From Coprinellus micaceus (lineage: Eukaryota > Basidiomycota > Agaricomycetes > Agaricales > Psathyrellaceae), in assembly GCA_951394405.1 (NCBI GenBank), contig OX596336.1, positions 3,162,001 to 3,226,000 of the forward strand: a stretch of DNA of 64,000 nt, read 5' to 3'. Below are positions 1-10,409 of this stretch, piece by piece (position 1 is the first letter of the stretch; every line of letters starts with the position of its first letter). The notes below the pieces were generated by a model. The model did not search any database. It saw only the letters and a list, made by a program, of their open reading frames with translations, and was not told the DNA's origin. Made by a program: the position numbers and the translations under genes.

Positions 1-3000
1 CACCCGTTTCGCGTGTTCCCGGATGTTGGAGACGAAGCTCTCTTGTATCTCACCTCCCACCCCCGTTGCTATCTTCAAGATGATTTCGTTCAATCCCGTC
101 GAGCCCAAGATGTCAACGTGATCGCTCGTGTTGGCGCCACCTCTAGGGATGGATGCTACCGGCCGATGTGGGAGCTGCAAACAACTGATCAGCGAATGTG
201 CATTGCAGCGGACAGGGGTGGCATTACCTCAATAGTCCTCACGTCAATCCCAGCTGGGTTCCATCGAGGTCGTTTCCAACCTTCCACACACATCGCCCCG
301 AGGCTCAGAAGATTGACAGTCCCGTCCCCATCGCCCATCTTGACCCCGTTCACAACCTATGCCAATGCTCCAGGTTCAGAAACCCTGTCCTCTAGTGGTA
401 AAACTCGCTCACTCTCGGCAACGATGTCTCGTTCGTGTATTCAAAATCAATCCAACTTTTCCTTGGGAGAAAACCCCTCATTGTGGACGCGGTTTCGTTG
501 GCGGAGCATGGTTCCCCATCGCAGACGCCCGAACTATCAGACGAGTCAAGGGTGTCTTCATAGCCCCCGCGGGCATACCTGAGAGCACAATAAGCATCAG
601 GAAGACGACACGCAGGCCGGTTCGTAACGTACCAATATGACCGCTGTAGTCACGGACAATCTGCGGTCAGCGCAACGGGACCTGCAGCTGCTCCAATGCA
701 CGCACCTCAGTTTCCTTTCCAGCTCCGTAGACACAGTAAAACTTCATCGAAGGTGCGTTGGGCAGCCGGACCTCGAGAGGATTCGTCCATTTGCGATGAT
801 CAAGGTCGTTTAACTTCAACGCCTTCTCATCTCGCTCTATACCGAAGGAGTAGTTCGTATCCATCATCCTCTTCGACCTGGTCAGTGGGTCGAGTGACCA
901 TGTCGACTCAAGCTCACATACCTGGAACGTTGGCGGCGTGTGTTGCATGATCCATTGACTAGCGTCATCAGCCGTCATATTCTTGAGCTCAGGCTCATTC
1001 AGTCGACTGTGCACGGCAATTTCATCCTCCCTCGTCCTGAACGAGATCAAGTCTCCATGGCTGTGCGTCGACTGGAGGTCGTCATCCGGAGCACTCGTTC
1101 CGTTGCCCCACACGGCATTACCGCCCTGTTGATCGGCGAACGGGAAAAATGAAGGGGGGCCTCAATCAGTCTTCGCATCCATGCACAACAGAAGGGCACT
1201 TCGACGACGGCGCTTCGGCAGGCCGCCGCCGAGGGCGCGAAATAGTTGGAATAGGCGGTACCGTACCTTCATCCATAAGCTCGCGCTCCCAGCCCAGCTC
1301 AAGAATAGACTTCTGCGTTCCTTGCGGGAAAAGAAGCGCTCGAGGACTGCATCATAAATTGTTCGTCAACATCAACGTCAGCGGCGCTTTGCAACGAAGG
1401 AACACTTGAACCCAAACTCACCGTACGCGCCGGCGGGGTTCACTTGCACGGTGTCCTTCATCTCTCCGGAGTAGAAGGCAGCCATGGCTTTGACCTAATC
1501 CAGATAATCAAGCTCATTGTATGTCTGTTCCGGTTCTGAAACGTACCACACCCTGTAGCTAAATTAGGAAGGCGTCCGTCGTACGAATGAGTCGATAAAA
1601 CGCTCACCAAGTGCGTCCCTGCAATGCTGATGTATGCTTCAATGTGATCCTACATCAATGAGGTGAGGCGTTGAAAGGGAGAAGTTGGTTGTACTTGCCT
1701 CTACCCATCGGGACCCACCTTGCCCGTGTTCCGGAGACTCTACCCATTTGAAGCTATAGACAAGTGAGCGAGAAGTCAGGACATGCAGGCTTGCAAACTT
1801 ACAAGTACTGGAACCAGGATTGACTCCGTAAATCAAGCATAAGGGATGAGTCTCATACCAGCATAACCTTGACACCCTGTGAGCAAGAAGATTTCAGAGG
1901 CGCGGAAGAGATCCTCCTGACCGTTGAGCCCATCGAATGTGCGGCGACCACGACCTTCTTGTTGTGTCGCTTCCTAAATGCGCGGGTAAGTGGTCACGCC
2001 CGCTTCCTAGATGGAAACCCCTACTTGAAGCCCTCTATAGTCTGCTTGAGTTTGGAGAAATATCCATCACGCTCTTCAAGATTGTAGTATGATAACCTCC
2101 AGTCATATGGCGCCATATGGAGGTTATTTGTGTCATAGTTGACCGCCGCGAGATTTTGGACTATTTTCGACCTGGGCATGATGAGAATTGAAAGTAGGAC
2201 GTGGTACAGATCCTCACCATAACCAGAACCCTTGGATGAAGGAGCTAGCTGCGTCTATTCCCTCAGCTGCGCGAACCTTCACTCCCGGGGGATCAAGTCC
2301 CGTCACAGGGTCCAATATCATGGCGTTAATCCATTTCTCTTTGTTGAAAGTGACTTGGGAGAGCATGTTGAACCCTCCCCACATCTTCTCTCGAAAGAAG
2401 GGACGATATTCAGGCTCAGTTGACCATGACTCCAATCCCTAGTCTCGTCGAGAACGGAGGTAAACTCAGTCGACTAGGAGAGACGAAAAGTCAAGGCGCT
2501 GCGCACCGTGGAGATAATCCCAGGAATGAGAATAACTGGATGCTCCGCACCAAGCCCCCTCTCCTTCATTTGGTCTCCTACTTGAAATTCGCGTCCGTCA
2601 TTGTTGAACTTCCAGACCTCCGGTATGCTGCTTCGAAACCTTGACCATTCATCCTCGAGCCGGGAAAAGTCGATGTCCGGGAGCTGAGGCAAATCGAACC
2701 GGTATTCGCTCATGAGAAGAGCCATCTGACTTTGGATGTCCTGGATATCCTGTGGCTCAACAAACACGAACCCAAGCAGCACTCCGACTACTCGGCGAAT
2801 CGTAGTCAACAAAATGAGCGTCTGTTCATGGCCGAAAACATTCAACACGCACATAAGATTCCTAATGAGAAGAGGAACCTCCCAGAACGATATAATGGCT
2901 AGAATTGGTCAGGTTTCCGTCCGGTTTGCCCTGGTTGGTGAAACACACCCGACTTTCCGAGTCAACGATATGAATTTCCTTCACGATACGCTTCTCCGGG

Positions 3001-3098
3001 TTCGTTGTCGCGTAAGGTGAATCGGATCCCGCATTCTCTGTGCCACTGTCATCTCCGGCTTTGCTCTGTCGCGGCTTCTTCCTCTGTGTGAGCACCAT
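1..3098 (-). CDS. LRO1: Phospholipid:diacylglycerol acyltransferase (LRO1/PDAT), 3' end cut by window edge
   Basis: This enzyme moves an acyl group from a phospholipid to diacylglycerol to make triacylglycerol in the ER. The start chosen is the ATG at 3096-3098 (MVLTQRKKPRQSK), a basic Ser-rich cytosolic N-terminus. A hydrophobic segment near 2830-2770 (TTIRRVVGVLLGFVFV) fits the single membrane anchor known for Lro1. Then come HPVILIPGI, SPEYRPFFREKMWGGFN, the lid-region block DPPGVKVRAAEGIDAASSF and APYDWRLSYYNLEERDGYF. The lipase-type nucleophile elbow AAHSMGS lies at about 1923-1944. The C-terminal His block GGANTSDHVDILGS lies at about 85-140, and the frame is still open at base 1 (REHAKRV). 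Only a few residues are probably missing beyond the edge. At least ten short introns are inferred. Family assignment is firm; exon borders are approximate. Confidence 0.93.
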
Positions 3099-3412
3099 GG
3101 ACTCGGGGGTGACTCGGGGGTGACTCGAAACCTGCAGACCGAGATGCTGAGAACAGAGATGAAGTTTGAATATGATGGTGCGCGCCGGCGCATGCCAATC
3201 TCGGCTGACGGGATCATCACGGCCGCTATGACGTACCAAACAGGGCAGAAGCGCCCGGTTTCCAAGCAGGTACAAATATGGACCTCCTTGGCCCCATGAA
3301 AATCTGAAAACTCGAATGCCACGAGCCGCGGAAAGCAGGCATCACGAGAAGTAGTTGGGCCGTAAAATTCAGATATTCTGCCGCCAGAGGATGAGGCAAG
3401 AAGCCTTCGTTT
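3099..3412. other. Intergenic, between LRO1 5' end and NFX1-like 3' end
   Basis: This stretch holds the LRO1 leader and the 3' side of the upstream gene. It contains an 11-base unit repeated two and a half times directly beside the LRO1 start codon. If the upstream gene uses a different last splice, its frame could stay open down to 3226. No other gene is visible. Confidence 0.5.
3101..3127. repeat. 11-base tandem repeat, 2.5 copies, in LRO1 leader
   Basis: The unit ACTCGGGGGTG occurs at 3101-3111 and 3112-3122, followed by ACTCG at 3123-3127. It begins three bases upstream of the LRO1 start codon on the transcribed side. It is probably part of the 5' leader. Confidence 0.8.
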
Positions 3413-6400
3413 CTATGGATACATGTATATCGTCGTTGTGGCCTGGCAGATACATTCCTTGTTGCTACCGCACTGCGGGCATAACAACTCCTACACTCAC
3501 CCCTTACCAATCAGATAGGCTGGCCACGTTGCTAGGATGACTGCAGTCGTCGCAGATCCCTAAGAACATAGCGGGGTCTTCCCAGCAACCCATTTCTATA
3601 GTGTGTTCGCAGGTTGGTCGTTTCTTTAGAATGCGAGCTTGACAATCAACAGACCACAGAGTATCCATCTGGAAGCTGAGACGATTAAGTGAGAACAACT
3701 CGTAGTCCGCGTACCCACAAAGCTTACCATAGAGTGGAGGGTACCCCATGGCCGCACGGGAGGGTTACATCGCGTATCTCGTGCGTACAAGGCTCGCAGT
3801 CGTCAAAGGAGTCGTGGGTGCGCGGATGCTGGCAACTGCGACTTCTTGTTTCTCGGAGCTCGGATGTGGGGAACCCATTCGAAGAGAGGCGCCCCATTAG
3901 CGACTGGTCAAGATTCGGACCTCCCGGAGGGTCCCCCGACAGAACTAAATCACCGTCAAGATCATCGTCGGATGCTTGTACGGTGTAACACACCTTGGTT
4001 GTTGATCTGTGGACGGTGATTTATATCTCCGATCAAGATGAGGTGCTCGATGGACGGGAAAAGGTTGGTCAAGACCTCTCCTTCTAAGGTAGATCCAGCC
4101 TCTTCTACTACCAGGATACGGGGAGCGAGACCCTAGATCGAAAGTGATTCGTACGACTTGAGGCATGGCCAGAAAGAAACAAGGCGGAGACGCACTCGAA
4201 GTGACGATGAGAATTTGGCTGCACCTGTGGTGGTACATGCAATAATCTCAGCCTCCCTCAGAAGTAGCCGTACAATCTGACAAGGCCGTGAGCACGGAAG
4301 GACCGCACAAAGTGAGACCACTCACGTCAGCTTTATCTTCTTTGTAGATCTTCTGCCGTTGCCGGTCGTTGCGCCACAACGCCTCGAACTCGGCTTCGTG
4401 AGTGGGTACTCCTAAGCTGATGGCATCCTGTGTCCAATGGTCATGCAACGTCTCCCTCTCCTCGCCTGACATGTTCCAGATGCGGGCATCACCGAGTAAA
4501 GTGTCGAGATCTCGACCTCCAGATGGGACCTCGGGAATTGGGGCGACGTTGACTTCAGCGAAGAATTCATCGACGTCCGTTGAGATGACCCGCACCCTGG
4601 CGCTCGATTCTTCTTCACTACCGGGGGACGGGTCATCGCTTCTGTCACTACTGGATTCAGAGGAGGCGCTCTCAGAGTCCGAGTCGTCGCCAGAATCCGA
4701 GCGGTATCCTGATCCTGAGTGGGAAAGGAAGTCGATATTTTTCGCTCGACGCCAGAAGCTGTAGATAGATATCCTCTCCGTTTCTTCGCCAAACTGTTCG
4801 TGGAGGAGGCGGACCCACTTTTCGGGTCCGAAGAGACTCGTAAAATGGTCTGGGTGGTTGTCCTCGAGATATCGTGTAAGGACGCGCGAGGTGACCTTTT
4901 GCGTCACGAACTCCTTCGTGAAGAAAACATATTCCTCTTGTGCGTCCTTGACCCTCTTGAAGCGGTACCGGAAATCAGTGCCCAACTCGAAGGTAGATTC
5001 GCCCATGGCCTCCTGCTCCATGACGTGGAGAGAGTATGGTTCGATGCGTTCGTCGACCACCCTGCCTCCGACACGGACGATGTTTTCTGTAAATTTCGCG
5101 TCAAGGATGTCGACAATGACACTGTCAAGCGCGCGATTCGTTGGCGCAATCAAAAGCACGGGCTTGGCGGACTTCAAAAGGACTCGCAAAAGTTCTATGC
5201 CGACGGGGGACTAGGGGAGCAAGACTCTTCAGCAAGATGGCCGATGGAGGAGTAAAAATATGCACACCTTTTCAGCCCCAGCAGGCCTTCGTTATGGGAA
5301 CTGTCAGCTGGTACCGATAGTGTAGATATCTCTCACCTTTGAATGAGGGCGACCTCCTTCGCAAGAGAATCGAGGAGACCGTCCGCCTCGCTACGGTTGA
5401 GTCGACCTTTACTCAATGCTTTTCTCGCGTTGCTGACAGACTCGGGGTCGCTGACAGAGAGCTTGAGGTCGGTGGCTCCACTCTCGGGGGGGACGAGAGG
5501 TGCGAGTTGGTACTGGAAGCCGGGCATGCGAGCGTACTTCGGTGGCAAGATAGTGTGAGTGTCGAAAAACCCAGGCGGCCTGTGGGCAAGGCAATCCTTG
5601 AAGGGAAGAGACTCCGGCTCCACTTGGAGACCCTTGAGACGTTGCTGGATGACGCCGGATCACACGGGTGATTCAACTAACACTCGGATCCCGACGTCTT
5701 TAGGTCGCCCTCCTTCGAGTTCTTTCAGGATGCGATACTGAGCAGCGGGGTCGTAGAATAAAACGCGAGCGGATACCCTCTCTCGATCGGCTTTGACATA
5801 GTCAGCGATCTCTTTGACCCATTCTGCCGCTACTACCCCCAGGTAGATGTCTATTTTTCCGTTTTGCTCCCAAATCAACGCGACTTGCCTGCCTTGAGTT
5901 AGGTGTTCCCCCCGCATTCGTGCATTTCGCCAGTAAGTGGCGCGTTCCTCGGGGCCCTCGGCTCTAGCCGCTCCTGGGGGCGCGTCGAAAGAGGCTTGGG
6001 CGAGCACGATACCCCGACGTTCAGGAGGGAGGCCAAGGAATTCGATGTGAGTGTAAACGTTAAACTTGACACAGACTTCGTTGATGGCGCCTTCATATTT
6101 ACCACCATTGGTTTTTAGTAGCCTCGTAAGCATGGTGTTCTTCCTTTTGCACATCATGTCGTTATGGACGAGCTGAATGCATGTCCTGAACGGCCCACTG
6201 TCGAAAAAATTAGCGCTGCGTGGCTTCGTGGTTTACCTTGTACCCACATCAAGTCTTCTCGCATCAGCCGGAACTGAATATCGAGCAGGCGAGCAGCGCT
6301 CTCCGCTGGAAGGTGATGGCGCCCTTCGGGAGTGTTGGCTGGTAGGTATGGAGCGACCCGGTCGGAAACGAGTTCCTCCTCAGTGGGGATGATCTGAATG

Positions 6401-7869
6401 TTTCTAACATCGGCATGGTCGTTATCGTGCCTCCGGCCAAACCTTGTCGAGGTACCGGGACCTTGATCTGTCGACTTCTCCTCGTCATCAGCCCCGGCTG
6501 CATCTCCCCCACCCTCCTCTTCGATCGGATCCTTGAAGGGCGCCGCCGCCTCCTGCTGGCCGACTATTTGAGGCAAGACAGTGACCCTTTCCCGCAAATA
6601 AAAAACAATAACATCCCGCGTCTGAGGACTGCGCATCGCCAACCCAAGGTCGTCAAAAGTTGGTTCCGCGGTAGTGGTCCTGTTGACCCAAGTCTCGAAC
6701 CATTGGGTGAGTGATCTGACCAGCGAGCCAAGCCTCGGGGGGACAGCAGCGCTTCTGAAACGCGACAAACACCTGATAAATGTCAGCGACACATTAGACA
6801 CCCAGGGGAGGAGAAGAACATGCTCAAAAAGGATAGTAGCGAGAGCAAAGAATAGTTCATATCCGAAAGTCTTTGGGGATCGTGTTTCGCGATCTGGGGA
6901 CTGAACGAGCCTGCGTTTAGGGACTCCTCGACGAAATTCTCCAAGTGGCTTGCAAAATGGTCGAATTTTTCGATTAAGAGGGTGTACAACGCACTAAGAG
7001 TTGACGTCAGAGAGTTCTCCTTGAAACCCTTACATGCGGGCACGCACTCAACACGATAGCTGCGCGTGCTACGCACAACGAAATCTGCGGCTAATAACTG
7101 GAGAATAATTAGGCCACGGGCGAAAGCAGTGGTGCAGGCTGCTTACTGCGAGAAGGGGGTAGTACCCTCGTTGAAAGGATAACCGAAGGGGGCTGTCCCC
7201 GGTGTCGTGTGCCACATGGGTCCAGACTAAAACGTCGCGCAAGAGGCGGATACCATTACCTGTGGCGATGGTATCAAGAAGAATCTACCAAAAGCTTAGC
7301 ATGGGTCACTATAGGCATGGAAGGGATTGACAATACTTGTCCATCTTCGCCCGACTGCATATGCACGAAAGTTCGTCAGTGACTGTCCCCTCTCCTCGAA
7401 AGGTGTCGGAACGTACCCATCGTTTGTTGGATCGATGCGCGCTCTGAAATGGGACCCAGAATTTGTACACATCGGCAGTCATCGCGAATTCATAGTTGTC
7501 ACGTAGATAGCTGCTCAAGACGTTTTGCATTTCTGTACCAGAGAGCGATCTCTGCGGAAGTTTTGGGAGCGGCCGGAAAAAGTCCTGGTTTGTAACATCG
7601 AATTGCGACGAATCAGCCTCGGTGTGCGGCGAAGGTTTCCTCCTCGATGACTTTTGAATAGCTGAGCCTGTGATAGCGGGGTCCCTCTCGTGAACGTAAC
7701 GGCATCGGTCTCCGTATGCGCATCGACCCTTGAGCAACCAGTGGTTGCAGATGCGCGTGGAGGGTTCGGTGGAATTCGGCTGCTGGGTGTGGCTAAAGTG
7801 ACAGTCGTCGCCTCGTCTGCAACCGCGATATGAGAAGAAGTAGCTGCAAGGTCGCCTGTGCTTCAGCAT
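3413..7869 (-). CDS. NFX1/ZNFX1-like SF1 helicase with two CCCH fingers, degenerate and lacking RecA2
   Basis: The chosen start (7867-7869, MLKHRRPC) leads straight into two CX8CX5CX3H zinc fingers (CSYFFSYRGC.. and CNHWLLKGRC..), which usually bind RNA. An NFX1-type N-terminal region follows, with LLDIQFRLMREDLMW near 6270. The RecA1 half has LAKEVALIQ, a P-loop position, LLIAPTNRALDSV (motif Ia), an acidic Ser-rich insert (4590-4720), ILVVEEAGSTLEGEVL (motif II, about 4085-4125) and HLILIGD. After DQSLMGRLSSNGFP the sequence passes directly to Cys/His-rich segments (CEPCTHEIRDVTLPCGH; CEHTIEMGCWEDP) and ends with CPQCGSNKECICQ and a stop at 3413-3415. The last acceptor is uncertain, and an alternative end is 3226. 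The P-loop reads RPAGAEKS in place of GPPGTGKS, and RecA2 is absent. In this family ZNFX1 is linked to small-RNA and antiviral pathways. This copy may be a non-catalytic paralogue or a decaying gene. Confidence 0.72.
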
Positions 7870-8195
7870 CGTGAGGTTGAGGTGACGGAGACAAGGGCCA
7901 TGTCGCGCCTGAAAAATGGACGTCGCCATTCCTGATGTGGTCAAAACACCGAACAATAGCCCCTATAACTGCATCTTGGAACCGGGGAATCGTCTCGTAG
8001 AACGACTATCGGGCCAAGAACAGGGAAATGCGCCTTTATGAGATTCACAGCAGTGTACACGGTGGTTCAGGACAAGACGCGTCGACGATCGCGAGGAAGG
8101 GCGACGGCATTGTCCGTGGGAAACCAGAGGAGGCTCCGTGATTTTGGGGACGGGGAAGGTTCCTTCCGGCCACATCTCCTCCCACCAATTCCAAG
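7870..8195. promoter_or_regulatory. Divergent promoter region, NFX1-like gene / ETF alpha
   Basis: These 326 bases separate the start codons of two genes transcribed away from each other, so both promoters must lie here. The NFX1-like frame stays open upstream to another ATG at 7956, which would shorten the region. I see no clear TATA box. Confidence 0.45.
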
Positions 8196-9346
8196 ATGCT
8201 GCTGAGGACAAGTACGCGACTCGCCCGACCAGTGTGCTCGCGATCGTACGCGACGGCCCGGTCGCCTCATGCGCTGGTGTTTCTCGAGCACCGCAAGGGC
8301 AAGATCGAGGCTGGTTCCCTCTCAGCACTCACTGCCGCGAGCCAGCTCGGAGGCCAGGTCTCTGCCTTGATTGTTGGAGACTCGGAGAGCGTTGGTGGTG
8401 TCGTTGAGCAGGCGAAGAAGTGAGTGGGAGGATTTCGATGTGGCGATATTGTGATCTCATTGCTCGACTAGGCTCAAGGGCGTCAGCTCCGTCTTGACCT
8501 CCACTTCCCCGCAATATGCTGAAGCTCTCCCCGAAGTCTTGTCTCCCCTTCTCGAGAAATTACTCGCTGATTCAGCTTACACCCACGTTGTCTCCGCCAC
8601 CTCATCTGCAGGAAAGTCTCTGCTTCCCCGAGTTTCAGCGAAGCTGGACGCCCCAACCGTCTCCGACATCACGTCCCTCGAACACGACGCCACCTCAAAC
8701 AGCACCACCTTCACCCGACCAATCTATGCCGGAAATGCCATTGCTACTGTGAAGGCCCCCTCCACCATCCCTATCAAGTTCTTCACTGTCCGAGGAACCG
8801 CATTCGATGCTGCCCCAGTCGAGGAAGGTGCGAGCGTTGAGGTTAAGGAGGTCGAACCCGTACAAGTCGATTCCCAAACGGAGCATATCGCGACGACTAT
8901 TGCCAAGTCGGACAGGCCCGACCTCAGTGTTGCTTCCCGCGTGGTCTCTGGTGGCCGCGCTCTCAAAGACGCCAAGACCTTCGAGAGCACCTTATACCCT
9001 CTCGCAGACGCCCTTGGTGCTGCAGTCGGTGCTTCGCGTGCCGCCGTCGACTCCGGTTATGCAGATAACTCGCTGCAAGTCGGTCAGACTGGCAAGGTTG
9101 TCGCTCCTGAGCTCTACATGGCCGTCGGCATCTCTGGTGCCATCCAGCATCTTGCTGGAATGAAGGACTCGAAACTCATCGTCGCCATCAACAAGGTAAG
9201 CCCCTGCCCGTCTCTAGTTTGGCAATGCTGACGCGATCTCTATACAGGACCCTGAAGCACCCATCTTCCAGGTCGCGGATGTCGGATTGGTGGCGGACCT
9301 TTTCGAGGCTGTACCCAAGTTGGTGGAGGAGTTGAAGAAGGATTAA
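8196..9346 (+). CDS. ETFA: Electron transfer flavoprotein alpha subunit, mitochondrial
   Basis: With the beta subunit, this FAD protein carries electrons from mitochondrial acyl-CoA dehydrogenases to ETF-ubiquinone oxidoreductase. Three exons are clear: 8196-8419, 8472-9195 and 9248-9346, each junction having GT..AG and keeping frame. The N-terminus ([19 protein letters not shown]) is basic and Ser/Arg-rich, as expected for a mitochondrial presequence, and precedes [15 protein letters not shown]. The FAD domain carries [25 protein letters not shown] and the family signature [20 protein letters not shown]. The protein ends [23 protein letters not shown], giving about 345 residues, the usual length. 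It is convergent with the UCH gene, with a 119-base gap. Identification is secure. Confidence 0.97.
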
Positions 9347-9465
9347 ATATATCCCAGCGCGGTTACCCACTCTCGCCGCTTTGACAACCAGCATTTATAC
9401 CTGGAACTCCCCGGGGCTCCAGTATACAGGTAATACAGCTCTGCGGGCGCGCTCATATGATTCTA

Positions 9466-10272
9466 CTAGGCACTACCAGGGACGAGTCCAATCAAACTGA
9501 ACCCTACGTTGTCCGGCGCGTTCTTCATATAATTTCTCACCAGCTCGAGCGACTCTCCCGTGAGTAAGTCATTGCTCTCGGAGACTATGCCAGTGTCGGT
9601 TGGGCCTTTCGCAGTCCCATTCATTTCGTAGACGTGATTGTTTTTCGGCGACTTGACGAAGCAAATGAAGTGATAGTCCACGTCATCCGCATCTGGTATA
9701 GTTGAGGTCCCCTTCTGTGCTGCCGTGGTGTGGATGGTTTTGATGTCCTCTGAGGCCTCCAGCGCTAAGGCTCTCTCCTCTGGTCCGAGAGGGATGGCTT
9801 TCTTCAGGAATTCGTCAAAGGGCGACCCATTCCCTGCTCAGAGTTATAGTTTATTCTTATGCAGTCGTTTTAGTTCAGACTCACTTATGTACGATCTGTC
9901 AATGCCGTTGGCCAGTCCATGCAGGATGGCGTACAAGCCACACGCATTCTGGATGGTCTGTGAAAACCAGACGACCGGTTCGTCTTCGCCTTTCCCCTCG
10001 TACACACTCAGGTACTTCTCTCGTGCGTCCAACTCTTCCTGCCAGGTGTCCCCTCGACAAGGGAATGTGAGGATCAGGGCATGTACTGGACGAGGTACGA
10101 AGTCGAGCAGCTCCGCGTCGAGGGACATGATGTCTTGGAACTCGAATCCGTCGACGCCGAGTTTCTGTATCAACTCCGTGAACATCTCGGGATTGGACTC
10201 CAGAGGGAGGTAAACGATTCTCTCGCCAGCCTTCTTGGTCCGTTGGTAGAGAGACAGTCCAAATTCAGCCAT
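9466..10272 (-). CDS. YUH1: Ubiquitin C-terminal hydrolase (UCH family, Yuh1/UCHL3 type)
   Basis: Cysteine peptidase that removes small adducts from the C-terminus of ubiquitin or NEDD8-like proteins. Exon 1 runs from the ATG at 10270-10272 (MAEFGLSLYQRTKKAG) to about 9892 and exon 2 from about 9833 to 9466. The oxyanion Gln and catalytic Cys are in SQTIQNACGLYAILHG, and the catalytic His is in DVDYHFICFV. The third triad position, normally Asp in ELDG, reads VYEMNG here, so Asp appears replaced by Asn (AAT codon near 9620). The usual FDEFLKKA and crossover-loop region (ALEASEDIKTIHTTAAQ) are present. About 240 residues, normal for the single-domain UCHs. The gene is divergent from the proteasome chaperone gene, sharing a short promoter. 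Confidence 0.94.
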
Positions 10273-10409
10273 GATTGTGGGGGATGATGGGTAGTAGAGA
10301 AAGAGGTGCTGTCGCGCAGCCAGGGCTAAATATACCGCGACGCGTCATGTTCTCTGATGAATTGGCGCGGAATCTAATCTCTCACCGTCCAACCCGAACT
10401 GTCACTACC
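10273..10409. promoter_or_regulatory. Shared divergent promoter, UCH / PAC2, with ACGCGT
   Basis: Only 137 bases separate the two start codons. They contain a TATA-like CTAAATATACC (10326-10336) and a palindromic ACGCGT (10340-10345), the MluI cell-cycle box bound by MBF-type factors in yeasts. I looked for the yeast proteasome element GGTGGCAAA and did not find it. Confidence 0.5.

Noticed and set aside
13..640. Plus-strand open frames of up to 189 codons at the left edge
   Set aside because: They are antisense to LRO1 exons and introns, whose conserved C-terminal motifs read on the minus strand.
2092..2127. Long imperfect palindrome centred on CATATGGCGCCATATG
   Set aside because: It lies inside an LRO1 coding exon and encodes the conserved NNLHMAPYDWRL block, so codon content explains it.
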